64,000 nt of DNA, from NCBI GenBank assembly GCA_044226205.1, contig JBGAHL010000004.1, positions 124,001 to 188,000 of the forward strand. Direction: 5' to 3'. Origin of the DNA: M3007 sp044226205. Lineage in GTDB: Bacteria; Bacteroidota; Bacteroidia; Chitinophagales; Saprospiraceae. Below are positions 39,313 to 47,750 of the stretch, piece after piece (the stretch's first letter is position 1; the number at the start of each line of letters is the position of its first letter). The position numbers and the translations under genes are program-made. A model generated the notes under the pieces. The model saw only the letters and a program-made list of their open reading frames with translations. It was not told the origin of the DNA and ran no database searches.

Positions 39313-39320
39313 CAAACGTA
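39313..39320 (-). promoter_or_regulatory. Candidate -7 box of ggt promoter
   Basis: Reads TACGTTTG on the minus strand (TAnnTTTG), 27 bases before the ggt ATG, in the short intergenic region shared with the divergent GT39 gene. Confidence 0.4.
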
Positions 39321-39339
39321 GGAGATTTGCCGCATTACT

Positions 39340-40821
39340 ATGGCGTCACTCAACAGAAACATCTGGTTGCCGTGGGTTACCGGCATCGCAGTCGCCCTGC
39401 TGGCGGCTTATCCGTTTTTCCATGACCTGGGGAAATTTCCGATTTTTCAATGGGATGAAGCCCGTTATGCCAACAACAGTGTCGAAATTGTACAAAACGG
39501 CCATTGGCTGGATTATCGCATGGACGGGGAGATCGACCACTGGAATTACAAGCCGCCGCTCGTGCTCTGGATTCAGGCAGGCAGCATGAAACTGTTTGGC
39601 TGTACTGAACTGGGCGTCCGCCTGCCGTCGGCGCTGGCCGGCGTGGCGATCGCCTTGCTGTTGTTCTGGTTTTGCAGCGAGGTGTTAAAATCACGGCTCG
39701 CGGGTGTCGTTTCTGTTTTGTTCTTCCTGGCTTCCCCCGGTTTTATCGGGCCGCACATGGGCCGCACCGCCGATCTCGACGCGGTCCAGACCCTTTTTGT
39801 GACCTTGTACAGTTTGTATTTCGCGCGATACCTGCTGGAAAACCGTTCGCCGGACCGCACTTTCGCGACCATGGCGCTGATGGTTTGGGCCTCGTTTCTG
39901 TGCAAAGGCATGCCCGGACTTCTGCTGTTGCCCTTTCTGGGTCTGATCGCGCTGTTTCCCCAAAACTACCGCAAAGTATTGCCTTACAAGTCGCTTTACC
40001 TGTACGGCGGACTGGCCCTGCTCGCCTGTGCGAGCTACTATCTGCTGCGCGAATGGCAAACGCCCGGCTACTGGGCGCTGGTCAAAAAGTCGGAGTTCAA
40101 CCGCTTTTCAGGGGAAGGGCTGGCCTGGCACAAGCACGATGCCTGGTTTTACCTGCGCAACTTCACCGAACTCAAACGCTATCCACTGATCTATTTCCTT
40201 CCGCTGACCCTCCCGGCTTTTTTCCTGATGGGGCCCGGGGCAATTCGCCGTTTTTTCGGCTGGTGCTGGCTGATCGCGGCCGGCTACCTGGCCTTTATTT
40301 CCTGGCCGCCGGTCAAACTGGAATGGTACGATGCGCCTTTGTATCCCTTCTTTGCCCTGATCTTCGGGCTGGCTGTGGCGGAAGCCGCGGGTTGGCTTGC
40401 ACGGAAGTTTCAAGGGGCTCCAGACTGGGCGATCGCCCCGGGAATAGCCTTGCTCCTGTGCTGGCGGTCTTTCCTGCTCGTCGCCGAAAAGATTGAATAT
40501 CAACCCGATAAAATGGCGGACTTCGAGCGGGAAGGCGTTGTCATCAACCAGCTGTTGCAGGAGCACCCGGACTGGCTGGATTATGCCGTTTTGAAAAAAG
40601 TCAAACATCCCGAGCACCTCGATCAGGTCAAATTTTACCAAAAATCCTTCCGGCAGCGCTTCGGTGTTCAGATGCCCGTTTATACCGATTTCAAAGAGGC
40701 GTCGGCCGGGCAAAAGGTGCTGGTGTCGCAACCTGAGCAGATCGATTCACTGCAACAACGTTTTCCCGGCACACAAACCCTGTACACATCCGAATACGGT
40801 CGTTTGTTGTTGTTGAAATAA
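39340..40821 (+). CDS. GT39/ArnT-like membrane glycosyltransferase
   Basis: A 493-aa polytopic inner-membrane glycosyltransferase of the PMT/ArnT type (GT-C fold), which uses polyprenyl-phosphate sugars. The first loop carries the acidic motif FQWDEARYANN, followed by EIDHWNYKPPLVLWIQ, both standard for this family. About ten to twelve hydrophobic helices follow, then a soluble C-terminal part of about 100 residues. Likely acceptors are lipid A, a surface glycan or a protein; none can be chosen from context. It is convergent with the GH13 gene, ending 9 bases from it. Confidence 0.88.
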   Translation: MASLNRNIWLPWVTGIAVALLAAYPFFHDLGKFPIFQWDEARYANNSVEIVQNGHWLDYRMDGEIDHWNYKPPLVLWIQAGSMKLFGCTELGVRLPSALAGVAIALLLFWFCSEVLKSRLAGVVSVLFFLASPGFIGPHMGRTADLDAVQTLFVTLYSLYFARYLLENRSPDRTFATMALMVWASFLCKGMPGLLLLPFLGLIALFPQNYRKVLPYKSLYLYGGLALLACASYYLLREWQTPGYWALVKKSEFNRFSGEGLAWHKHDAWFYLRNFTELKRYPLIYFLPLTLPAFFLMGPGAIRRFFGWCWLIAAGYLAFISWPPVKLEWYDAPLYPFFALIFGLAVAEAAGWLARKFQGAPDWAIAPGIALLLCWRSFLLVAEKIEYQPDKMADFEREGVVINQLLQEHPDWLDYAVLKKVKHPEHLDQVKFYQKSFRQRFGVQMPVYTDFKEASAGQKVLVSQPEQIDSLQQRFPGTQTLYTSEYGRLLLLK

Positions 40822-40830
40822 ACGGGGTGT

Positions 40831-42735
40831 TTAACGGATCAACTCAAGTACAAGTGGCTGGTTTTTACCAACCGGGAGGCTCGACAAATCGTTGATCATC
40901 GCCCCGGTCACCACGTTACGGGCTTTGCTGAAACCCTTCATTCTTTCTTCAAAACGAGTGGTTTTCAGCACCTTGTCCATGCCGGAAGTATTCAGCGTCA
41001 CCATCACGGTTTTGTTGTCGTCGTACCGGAAGTAAGTGTAGAGATCATCCTCGGGGACGAACTGCATGAGTTTGCCGGTCTGGAGCGCCGGGGTGGCGTT
41101 GCGGTAATGAATGAGGGTGCGGACAAAATCGAAGGCCTCGTTTTCGGCCGGCGTACGGCCCGTGGCGGCGAACTTATTGACCGGGTCGCCGGGCCAGCCG
41201 CCGGGGAAGTCCTTGCGAATATTGCCGTGCGAGGGGCGCTCGTTGCCGGTGCCCAGGATTTCAGTGGCGTAATAAATCTGCGGGATGCCGCGGGTGGTCA
41301 GCAGGAAAGCCATGCCGCTTTTGAATTTGTTCAAATCCTCCCCTACCGTCGTGAAAAACCGCGTCATATCGTGGTTGTCGAGCATGATCACGTTGCGCTG
41401 CGGGTGCTCGTAGATGTAGTCTTTGGCAAGCGTGTAATACACCCTTGAAGAGCCTTCAGTCCAGCCTTGCGGTCTGGAAAGGGCTTCCTGCATGGCAAAA
41501 CACAATTGAAAATCGACGACCGAGGGCAGGTTGGAATCGAAGCCCGTTCGGGTGGCGGGCTGGTTGTCGGCAAAGTAGCCCTGCACGCTGACGCCGTATT
41601 CCCACACTTCGCCAAACATGTTGAGGTTCGGGTATTCTTCCCGCAGTTCGCGGCACCAGCGACTGCAAAATGCCTGATCGGAATACGTGTAGGTATCGAT
41701 GCGGAAATCGTCGATGCCGGCATATTCGACCCACCAGATTGCCTGCTGGATCAGATAGATCGCGACATGCGGGTTGCGCTGGTTGAGGTCGGGCATGGAT
41801 GTATCGAACCAGCCGTCGGAGAAATATTTTTTATCCCATTCAGAGGCATAGGGATCGATAAGGGTCGGAGCGCGGTAAGTGGTGCGGGTAAATTCAGGCC
41901 ACTGATTCACCCAGTCCTTGCAAGGCAGGTCGTGCATCCAGTAATGGTTGATACCAATGTGATTCAGCACGACATCCCTGATCACCTTGATGTTGCGTTC
42001 GTGGCAGGCGCGCACAAAATCGCGGAAGAGTTCATTGCTTCCGAAACGACGATCCACCCGGTAATGGTCGGTCACCGCGTAGCCGTGGTAACTGCCCTGG
42101 CGTTGGTCGTTTTCCAGTTCCGGGTTGAGCCAAATGGCCGACACACCCAGTTCCTGCATGTAGTCAAGGTGATTGATAATTCCCTGAATATCACCGCCGT
42201 GTCGGCCGGTGAGGGAGTCGCGCGCCAGGCCTTCGAGCATACCGGCCACGTTGTCGTTGGAGGGGTCGCCGTTGGAAAAACGGTCGGGCATGATCAGGTA
42301 GATCACATCGCGCGGGCTGACTCCCTGGGCTTTCAGGCCAAGGTCGCGCAGCAGGATCGGGTATTCATGGGTAAACGACTGTTTGCCTTTTGAGAACACG
42401 ATCGGCACCTTTTGCGGCGGAGCGCCGGCCCCGATTTCGAGCGTAACAAAAAGGTAGTTGGGACTATCGCCGCGTTCGGTTTTGAGCAACTTCACGCCTT
42501 TGGACGGGCCCAGTTTCACTTCGTAGCCGGCCAGTTCGGGGTATTGCACCAACAGCTCCACCTGATTGTGTTTCAATCCGGTCCACCAGTTTGCCGGCTC
42601 AACCCGCAGATCGGCCGTGTTCACCGGCACGACTCTGGGCGCCTGGTATTCGTAAGGATTGCCGAAATAATTCCTGCAACTTGACCCAATCAACGGGAGC
42701 AGGCAAAGCGAAAAAGCAAAAAGGGGACGAATCAT
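40831..42735 (-). CDS. GH13 alpha-amylase family enzyme (neopullulanase/cyclomaltodextrinase type)
   Basis: A 634-aa alpha-glucan hydrolase with an N-terminal cyclomaltodextrinase-like beta domain (about residues 30-120) and a GH13 TIM barrel. The catalytic residues are in FRIDTYTYSD (nucleophile near 345), FGEVWEYG (acid/base near 373) and LDNHDMTRF (near 455). The N-terminus is an export signal with a cysteine after GSS, so it may be a lipoprotein in the manner of SusA/SusG enzymes. The ATG at 42735 is used. It is the last gene of an operon with an MFS permease, which suggests maltodextrin breakdown and uptake. Confidence 0.9.
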   Translation of the reverse strand: MIRPLFAFSLCLLPLIGSSCRNYFGNPYEYQAPRVVPVNTADLRVEPANWWTGLKHNQVELLVQYPELAGYEVKLGPSKGVKLLKTERGDSPNYLFVTLEIGAGAPPQKVPIVFSKGKQSFTHEYPILLRDLGLKAQGVSPRDVIYLIMPDRFSNGDPSNDNVAGMLEGLARDSLTGRHGGDIQGIINHLDYMQELGVSAIWLNPELENDQRQGSYHGYAVTDHYRVDRRFGSNELFRDFVRACHERNIKVIRDVVLNHIGINHYWMHDLPCKDWVNQWPEFTRTTYRAPTLIDPYASEWDKKYFSDGWFDTSMPDLNQRNPHVAIYLIQQAIWWVEYAGIDDFRIDTYTYSDQAFCSRWCRELREEYPNLNMFGEVWEYGVSVQGYFADNQPATRTGFDSNLPSVVDFQLCFAMQEALSRPQGWTEGSSRVYYTLAKDYIYEHPQRNVIMLDNHDMTRFFTTVGEDLNKFKSGMAFLLTTRGIPQIYYATEILGTGNERPSHGNIRKDFPGGWPGDPVNKFAATGRTPAENEAFDFVRTLIHYRNATPALQTGKLMQFVPEDDLYTYFRYDDNKTVMVTLNTSGMDKVLKTTRFEERMKGFSKARNVVTGAMINDLSSLPVGKNQPLVLELIR

Positions 42736-42759
42736 AGCAGGTGGAGGGAGAAGGGAATG

Positions 42760-42793
42760 GATGAGGTTGATAATATCCTTTATCAACCTCATC
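42760..42793. repeat. 13-bp inverted repeat before GH13
   Basis: Arms GATGAGGTTGATA (42760-42772) and its complement (42781-42793) with an 8-base loop lie in the 72-base gap between the small membrane protein gene and the GH13 gene. It could adjust read-through inside the operon. The arm sequence resembles the TCATCAACCC units near 48.7 kb. Confidence 0.55.
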
Positions 42794-42807
42794 GACATGG
42801 ATAAACC

Positions 42808-43062
42808 TTATTTATTCTTAAACAATCCGATCACAAAGAGCAACACGAGCGCGCCGATGACAGAGGTAAAAATCTGATTCAGCAGGCCGGTGCCGATGTG
42901 GAAATTGAGGCGTTCAAACAGCCAGCCGCCCACAAAAGCGCCGAGTACGCCGACAATCATATTGCCCCAGAGGCCAAAGCCGTAGCCCTGACGAATAATT
43001 CCGGCGAGCCATCCTGAAACGGCGCCGATGAGCAAAATCGCAAGGATTTGAGAGAGTTCCAT
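42808..43062 (-). CDS. GlsB/YeaQ/YmgE-family small membrane protein
   Basis: An 84-aa inner-membrane protein with three hydrophobic segments. It shows the family's glycine pattern (LLIGAVSGWLAGIIRQGYGFG, then GNMIVGVLGAFVGGWLF). Such proteins were formerly called transglycosylase-associated and are linked to stress responses. The ATG at 43062 (MELSQIL) is chosen; the longer frame to 43155 overlaps the preceding gene and is unlike the family. It is in the maltodextrin-type operon. Confidence 0.85.
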   Translation of the reverse strand: MELSQILAILLIGAVSGWLAGIIRQGYGFGLWGNMIVGVLGAFVGGWLFERLNFHIGTGLLNQIFTSVIGALVLLFVIGLFKNK

Positions 43063-43099
43063 AAGGCAAATTTGTTTTGGTGAATGAATAAAATAGTTG

Positions 43100-43525
43100 T
43101 CAGGACGAAGTTTTTCGGGGCACAAACAGCCCGCCCAGCCAGGCAAACAAGACAAGACTTACCGTGGCCGCCCACATAAACCACTCGGGATGCGGAATGG
43201 TCGCCAGATCGACAAAACTATAAAAAAACAAGGCCATACCCGTCACCAAAGCCGGGCGGTAATGGGTTGGCTGCGCCAGTTTGTTGGTCAGCCAGCCGCC
43301 GACGAAAGCACCGAATGCGTAGCCGGCAATGATATAATACAAGGTCGTAGCCGGAAAGCTTTCCACCCAGGCTTTCATCTGGAGCGAATCGTTGAAATCC
43401 ATGTCTGCCGGCGGTTCGTAATTCATGTAAATTTTTACGGCTACCGACACCAGGCTCGCCACGACTACGCCCGCCACGACCGCTATCACAGCCCTCAACT
43501 TTGGATTCATTTGAAATGTCGACAT
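43100..43525 (-). CDS. Hypothetical four-helix membrane protein
   Basis: A 141-aa protein with about four hydrophobic segments, the first at residues 12-30 (AVIAVVAGVVVASLVSVAV). It shows the glycine-rich pattern GYAFGAFVGGWLTNKLA in the middle. No family is recognised with confidence. Its ATG overlaps the stop of the MFS gene by one base (TAATG), so the two are translationally coupled. The role in the operon is unknown. Confidence 0.75.
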   Translation of the reverse strand: MSTFQMNPKLRAVIAVVAGVVVASLVSVAVKIYMNYEPPADMDFNDSLQMKAWVESFPATTLYYIIAGYAFGAFVGGWLTNKLAQPTHYRPALVTGMALFFYSFVDLATIPHPEWFMWAATVSLVLFAWLGGLFVPRKTSS

Positions 43526-44913
43526 TATGCAGTCACTTTTTTGTTCGATTGTACAAGATCGTCTTTATCCTCCACAAAATTGACCGCCGCGGCAGCCAGG
43601 AGGAAAAAGACGCCGGCCATCACTATGGCATAAATAGCATTGCTCCCGTAAACATATTTGACGATGGGTCGGTTGGCAACGCCCGAAACTACTTGCGGAA
43701 TGGTGATAAAAAAGTTGAAAATACCCATGTACACACCCATCTTGTTGGCGGGCAAGGCGCCGCCGAGAATTGCGTAGGGCATCGCAAGGATACTGGCCCA
43801 GGCAATACCGACTCCGACCATGGAAAAGATCAGAAACTCCGGGGTTTTGGCGAAATAGATGGATATAAGCCCGAGCCCGCCGATGATCAGCGACATTGCA
43901 TGGGTGCGTTTGCGGCCCAGTCGCGCCGCGATTTTGGGTAATAGCAAGGCATAAACTGCCGACACGGCATTGTACACCCCGAAAATGATGCCCGTCCAGT
44001 TGCCCGCATCGCTGTACGCCTGGGAGGTCGTGTCATCGATGGCGCATCCGTACACGTTATGCGCTATGGCCGGATGTGTAAAAACCCACATGGAGAACAG
44101 CCCGAACCAGGAGAAAAACTGAACCAGCCCGAGTTGCCGCATGGTTTTGGGCATGGCAGCGAAGTCTTTGAATATCAGTCCGATACCGCCTTTCTCCTGT
44201 TTGTTTTCTTCACCGGAAAACCTGGAGTGGACTTCCGGCGGATATTCTTTGGTGGTCGTGACGGTCCACAGGATGGCGCCCAGAAATATCGCGGCCCCGA
44301 TGTAAAACGACCATTTGATGTTTTCCGGCACCAAACCTTGCCCGGCCACGTCGGCTACCCCCGCTTTTTTAGCCAAAAACCAGGGCAGCCAGGAACCGAT
44401 CACGGCTCCCACCCCGATGAGGGCAGTCTGAACGGAGAAGCCGAGGGTCCGTTGCTCGGTGGATAATTTGTCGGCCACCAGCGCCCGGAAAGGTTCCATG
44501 GCCACGTTGAATGAGGCATCCATCAGCATAAGCATGCCCGCCCCCATGAGCACCGGCGGCAAGGCAGAGGAAAGGACTCCCGCGTTGGGCATCAGCATCA
44601 TACCGAAGCAAGCCGTAATAGCGCCAGCCAGGAAATAAGGCTTGCGGCGACCCATTTTTACCCAGGTACGATCGGAATAATAGCCGATGATCGGCTGAAC
44701 GATCATGCCTACGATCGGAGCCACCAGCCAGAAATTGGGCAGCTCTTCCACGTGCGCTCCGTATCGCTGAAGAATACCGCTGGCATTGGAATTTTGAAGG
44801 GCAAAGCCTGCCTGAATACCCAAAAATCCGAAACTCATATTCCAGATGTCGCGTACCGACAACAGCGGTTTTGGAGTGGTGGCAGAGGAAGATGTGTAAG
44901 AAGAGCCAGCCAT
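43525..44913 (-). CDS. MFS sugar transporter, GPH/SLC45-like
   Basis: A 462-aa twelve-helix permease. It has the sequence WLVAPIVGMIVQPIIGYYSDRTW followed by the MGRRKPYFL loop, typical of SLC45/sucrose-maltose-type symporters in Bacteroidota. It is the first gene of a minus-strand unit ending in a GH13 enzyme, so maltose or maltodextrin uptake is the best guess. The ATG at 44913 (MAGSSYTSS) is chosen; the longer open frame to 45090 would add a non-conserved leader and run over the upstream terminator hairpin. Confidence 0.88.
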   Translation of the reverse strand: MAGSSYTSSSATTPKPLLSVRDIWNMSFGFLGIQAGFALQNSNASGILQRYGAHVEELPNFWLVAPIVGMIVQPIIGYYSDRTWVKMGRRKPYFLAGAITACFGMMLMPNAGVLSSALPPVLMGAGMLMLMDASFNVAMEPFRALVADKLSTEQRTLGFSVQTALIGVGAVIGSWLPWFLAKKAGVADVAGQGLVPENIKWSFYIGAAIFLGAILWTVTTTKEYPPEVHSRFSGEENKQEKGGIGLIFKDFAAMPKTMRQLGLVQFFSWFGLFSMWVFTHPAIAHNVYGCAIDDTTSQAYSDAGNWTGIIFGVYNAVSAVYALLLPKIAARLGRKRTHAMSLIIGGLGLISIYFAKTPEFLIFSMVGVGIAWASILAMPYAILGGALPANKMGVYMGIFNFFITIPQVVSGVANRPIVKYVYGSNAIYAIVMAGVFFLLAAAAVNFVEDKDDLVQSNKKVTA

Positions 44914-45019
44914 GTAGTGGTTAAAAGTTTTGTTGGTCAACAGGTAGATCGGGCCGGAAAATATTTTCCGGCGGCTGGCAGCAAAGATGTAAAAAAATGA
45001 AAACGCCCGATGCAAAAGG

Positions 45020-45060
45020 CAAAAAAAGAACCCGGCTTGCATCCATGTGCAAGCCGGGTT
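45020..45060 (-). terminator. Terminator of the acidic-protein gene
   Basis: A perfect 13-bp stem (arms 45029-45041 and 45048-45060, AACCCGGCTTGCA and complement, 6-base loop) is followed on the minus strand by a run of seven Ts near 45022-45028. It is a classical intrinsic terminator, 27 bases after the stop of the minus-strand gene at 45087. Confidence 0.85.
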
Positions 45061-45086
45061 CGCGGTATTTGGCGATAAAAGGGCGA

Positions 45087-45491
45087 TCAATATTCGCTGT
45101 CGTCCGGAATATCATCCTCCTCCTCGTCGCGCCGGCGCGTCACGATGATGTGATCATCTTCATCCGAACCGCCATCACCTATGTCATCATCTTCTTCACC
45201 CTGGCCGTCAAATTCGGAATCCACTTCGACGTCGGCGAAGTCCTCGCGCAGTACGCCATCATCATCGAAATCCTCATCGTCCTTGACGAGGCGTTTGGCC
45301 TCCAGCACGGTCATGCGGATGAGGTAGTAAGTATCGTCCGTTTCAAAGGGGAGAGCCGATACTTTTTTGCCTTCCTTGTCTGTGTAGAAGAGGAGGTTAT
45401 CAGCATACCCGTTCGGATATTTCATCTTCACCAGCCGGATCGTTTCTTCCGGCAAGGCATCATAGTCTTTTACAACACGTTTTTTTGCCAA
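45087..45491 (-). CDS. Small protein with acidic tail, conserved in Bacteroidota
   Basis: A 134-aa soluble protein. It starts MAKKRVVKDYDALPEETIRL, continues with YPNGYADNLLFYTDKEGKKVSALPFETDDTYYLIRM, and ends in a strongly acidic tail (about residues 75-134, mainly Asp and Glu). I recognise the body from uncharacterised Bacteroidota proteins. The open frame could begin at a TTG at 45569, but that codon lies inside a promoter box, so the TTG at 45491 is preferred. Function unknown; acidic tails often bind basic proteins or nucleic-acid mimics. Confidence 0.7.
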   Translation of the reverse strand: MAKKRVVKDYDALPEETIRLVKMKYPNGYADNLLFYTDKEGKKVSALPFETDDTYYLIRMTVLEAKRLVKDDEDFDDDGVLREDFADVEVDSEFDGQGEEDDDIGDGGSDEDDHIIVTRRRDEEEDDIPDDSEY

Positions 45492-45566
45492 TGGTAGGAG
45501 TTTTTGGTTATTGATAATCAGCGCGATAGTATTAAACCGCGGCGGTCGCGCCTGCTCCGTTAGCGG

Positions 45567-45595
45567 CAAATTTAAACGAATGGGTATTGAAACAA
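45567..45595 (-). promoter_or_regulatory. Promoter of the acidic-protein gene
   Basis: On the minus strand TAAATTTG (45567-45574) matches TAnnTTTG. A TTG lies at 45593-45595 with an 18-base spacing, close to the Bacteroidota -33/-7 arrangement. It places the transcript start near 45560 and decides the downstream start codon. Confidence 0.55.
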
Positions 45596-45621
45596 CAAAA
45601 AAAATTTTTCACTGATTCGCC

Positions 45622-47733
45622 TCATTGTTTTCGGCGGATGCCCACGATTTCCACTCTTCTTTCTCTGGCGGCTTCGGGGCTGTAAATGGAATTTCGTTCG
45701 TCGTCCAAACGGTCGCTAATGTCGCGCCGTGCCGTGGTTTCCCCAAAACTTTCTTCGGAGATTTTTAATTGCCCGTTTTGTAAAAAAACCTGCAAGGCCC
45801 CGCTGTTCCAGGAAGTAAAGTGATTGCGCACGCTGCTTACCCTTCGTTTTCCGAGGTGCAGGTTGTAATCGCTCTCAGCCCTGGGGCTGGTGTATCCCTT
45901 GATCACCACCTCCACGGTAGCGCCTGATTTGAGTTCGTCCAGCAGGATTTCACTCAATAGACCCAGGCGGTCGTAGCCGCGTCGTACTTCGTCGTCAAAA
46001 AAAGCATCCAGCGTCGCTTCCGCGGTTTCACGTCGCGCGCCGGTCAGCCCTTGTGAAAAACGCTCGCGGTATTCGTCCTGACGGCCCAGATAGGCCTGTG
46101 CGGTTTCTTCGTAGGTTTTGCGGGTGGTCGTTCGGCGGGTCCTGCGGTCAGGTTCGTCGTTGTCGAAAAAGAGCGGCAGGCCCACAAAATCGTCCAGTTT
46201 GGGCGTCTCGGGCTCCTCATTTGGCTGCAACTGGTCCATCGGGATCAAGCGGCGCTGAATGGGCGTGCCGGGTTGCGGAGCGGGTGCCTTTACCTGTGCA
46301 GTGGTATCGACGGGCCGCGGGTAGCTGAAAGCGAAAATGTCGTTGCAGCAAGTTTGATTGGCCGGGTCGAGGAAAATCGATCCTGGCCGGTTGCTGCTGA
46401 AAAAGCCGTCGTACCCGTCGGGGCGAAGGAAAAAATAGAGGTCGTTGTACGATGAATTAAGTTCAGGGCCTGCATTGACAGGCGCTTCAAATTCGGTCGA
46501 ATCCTTTTTTGCCGAAAAAATATCGTACCCGCCGAATCCGTCGCGGCCATCGCTGCTGAACCAAAGGGTTTGCGTACGGCCGTCGAAAAACGGCGTAATT
46601 TCATTGGCGGCGCTGTTCACCGGGGCGGCAGCATTGACCGGCTGTGCAAATGCCGGCGGGTGCGTCATTTTTTTGCCGCCTTCCGGCAGCGTGCAGGGGC
46701 AAAACCAGATGGTGTCCAGCGGCAGCGACCAGAGGTCCATGCCGCCTTGCCCGCCTGGCCGGTCGCTCGCAAACCACAACACGGGGCCTTGCGCCACAGC
46801 GTCGTACCCGACCGCCGGCTGGGTGCTGGTGTATCCCGGCAAATTGACGGGCTCGGGCAAACGCAAAGGCTTGACCCAGCGGCCTTTGCGATCTTTCAGC
46901 GTCAGCCACAGCTCGCAACGGATATCGCCCGCGTTCGCATTTTTACAAATGGTAAAAAACATAAAATTCCCGTCGGGCGTAAAGGCTGTGTGCGCCACAT
47001 GCGCCGAATCAGTCGCCGGAAAACCGCGCGCCGGCTCACGTACGCGCCCCCCCCGGATGGAAAGCAGGATTTTCGTGATTTTGGCCTTGTTTTTCGAACG
47101 GTCGCCGCGCTTGTCGAAGCGGTAAGAGGAGAAAAAGAGCGTGTCGCCTACCGAAACCGGGGCAAAGTCGCTGTACGGGCTGTTGATTTTCTGGTCGAGG
47201 TGCGTGATTCGAAGCCCGTCGTTGCGCGGGCCCTGCGCCATCGCCCAGCGGCAACCGGCCATCCATTCATCGGCTTTTTGCAGAGAAGCCGGGTCTGCAT
47301 TTTTGCCGCTTTCCTTTTTGAATTTTTCAAAATACGCCAGCGCGCCCTCGTAATCGCCCTGGTTGCGGCGCAATTCGCCCAGACGAAAATCGAGCAAGGG
47401 AAACCTGCCCGCGCCTTTTTCATCGGAAGCGACCGAGCGGTAGAATTTTTCCGCTTCGACAAAAGCGGAGTTCATCCGTGCAGCCTCGGCGTACTTCCAT
47501 TGCAGCGATATTTTGCCCTTTTTTTTGTTCAAAGCCGCGCTGTAATGCTCCATGGCAGCACTGTAATCCTTTTGCCGGAAAGCGCGGTCACCGGCGCGCT
47601 CGTAGGTGCGGGCGGTCTGCCCCTGCAGACCCGCCGGCAATGCCAAAAACAGTAAAAAAGAGAGAAAAACCTGGAAAAACAGGGCGGTATTGCGCTGTCT
47701 TGTCGACAGGCCAGAGGTTATAAAAGGCATCAT
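45622..47733 (-). CDS. OmpA-family protein with TPR and PD40 propeller repeats
   Basis: A 703-aa cell-envelope protein. After a signal peptide (ending near LQGQTA) come TPR-like helices (about residues 40-150, ERAGDRAFRQKDYSAAMEHYSAAL). A PD40/WD40-like propeller follows, with repeated strands such as LWFSSDGRDGFGGYDIFSA and FFSSNRPG. A C-terminal OmpA peptidoglycan-binding domain ends it (GYTSPRAESDYNLHLGKRRVSSV). The layout resembles PorE and similar proteins tied to type IX secretion. It lies beside a PorP/SprF gene, which supports that link, but no experiment-based function can be read from sequence. Confidence 0.87.
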   Translation of the reverse strand: MMPFITSGLSTRQRNTALFFQVFLSFLLFLALPAGLQGQTARTYERAGDRAFRQKDYSAAMEHYSAALNKKKGKISLQWKYAEAARMNSAFVEAEKFYRSVASDEKGAGRFPLLDFRLGELRRNQGDYEGALAYFEKFKKESGKNADPASLQKADEWMAGCRWAMAQGPRNDGLRITHLDQKINSPYSDFAPVSVGDTLFFSSYRFDKRGDRSKNKAKITKILLSIRGGRVREPARGFPATDSAHVAHTAFTPDGNFMFFTICKNANAGDIRCELWLTLKDRKGRWVKPLRLPEPVNLPGYTSTQPAVGYDAVAQGPVLWFASDRPGGQGGMDLWSLPLDTIWFCPCTLPEGGKKMTHPPAFAQPVNAAAPVNSAANEITPFFDGRTQTLWFSSDGRDGFGGYDIFSAKKDSTEFEAPVNAGPELNSSYNDLYFFLRPDGYDGFFSSNRPGSIFLDPANQTCCNDIFAFSYPRPVDTTAQVKAPAPQPGTPIQRRLIPMDQLQPNEEPETPKLDDFVGLPLFFDNDEPDRRTRRTTTRKTYEETAQAYLGRQDEYRERFSQGLTGARRETAEATLDAFFDDEVRRGYDRLGLLSEILLDELKSGATVEVVIKGYTSPRAESDYNLHLGKRRVSSVRNHFTSWNSGALQVFLQNGQLKISEESFGETTARRDISDRLDDERNSIYSPEAARERRVEIVGIRRKQ

Positions 47734-47750
47734 AAACAGAAGATCGGTTA

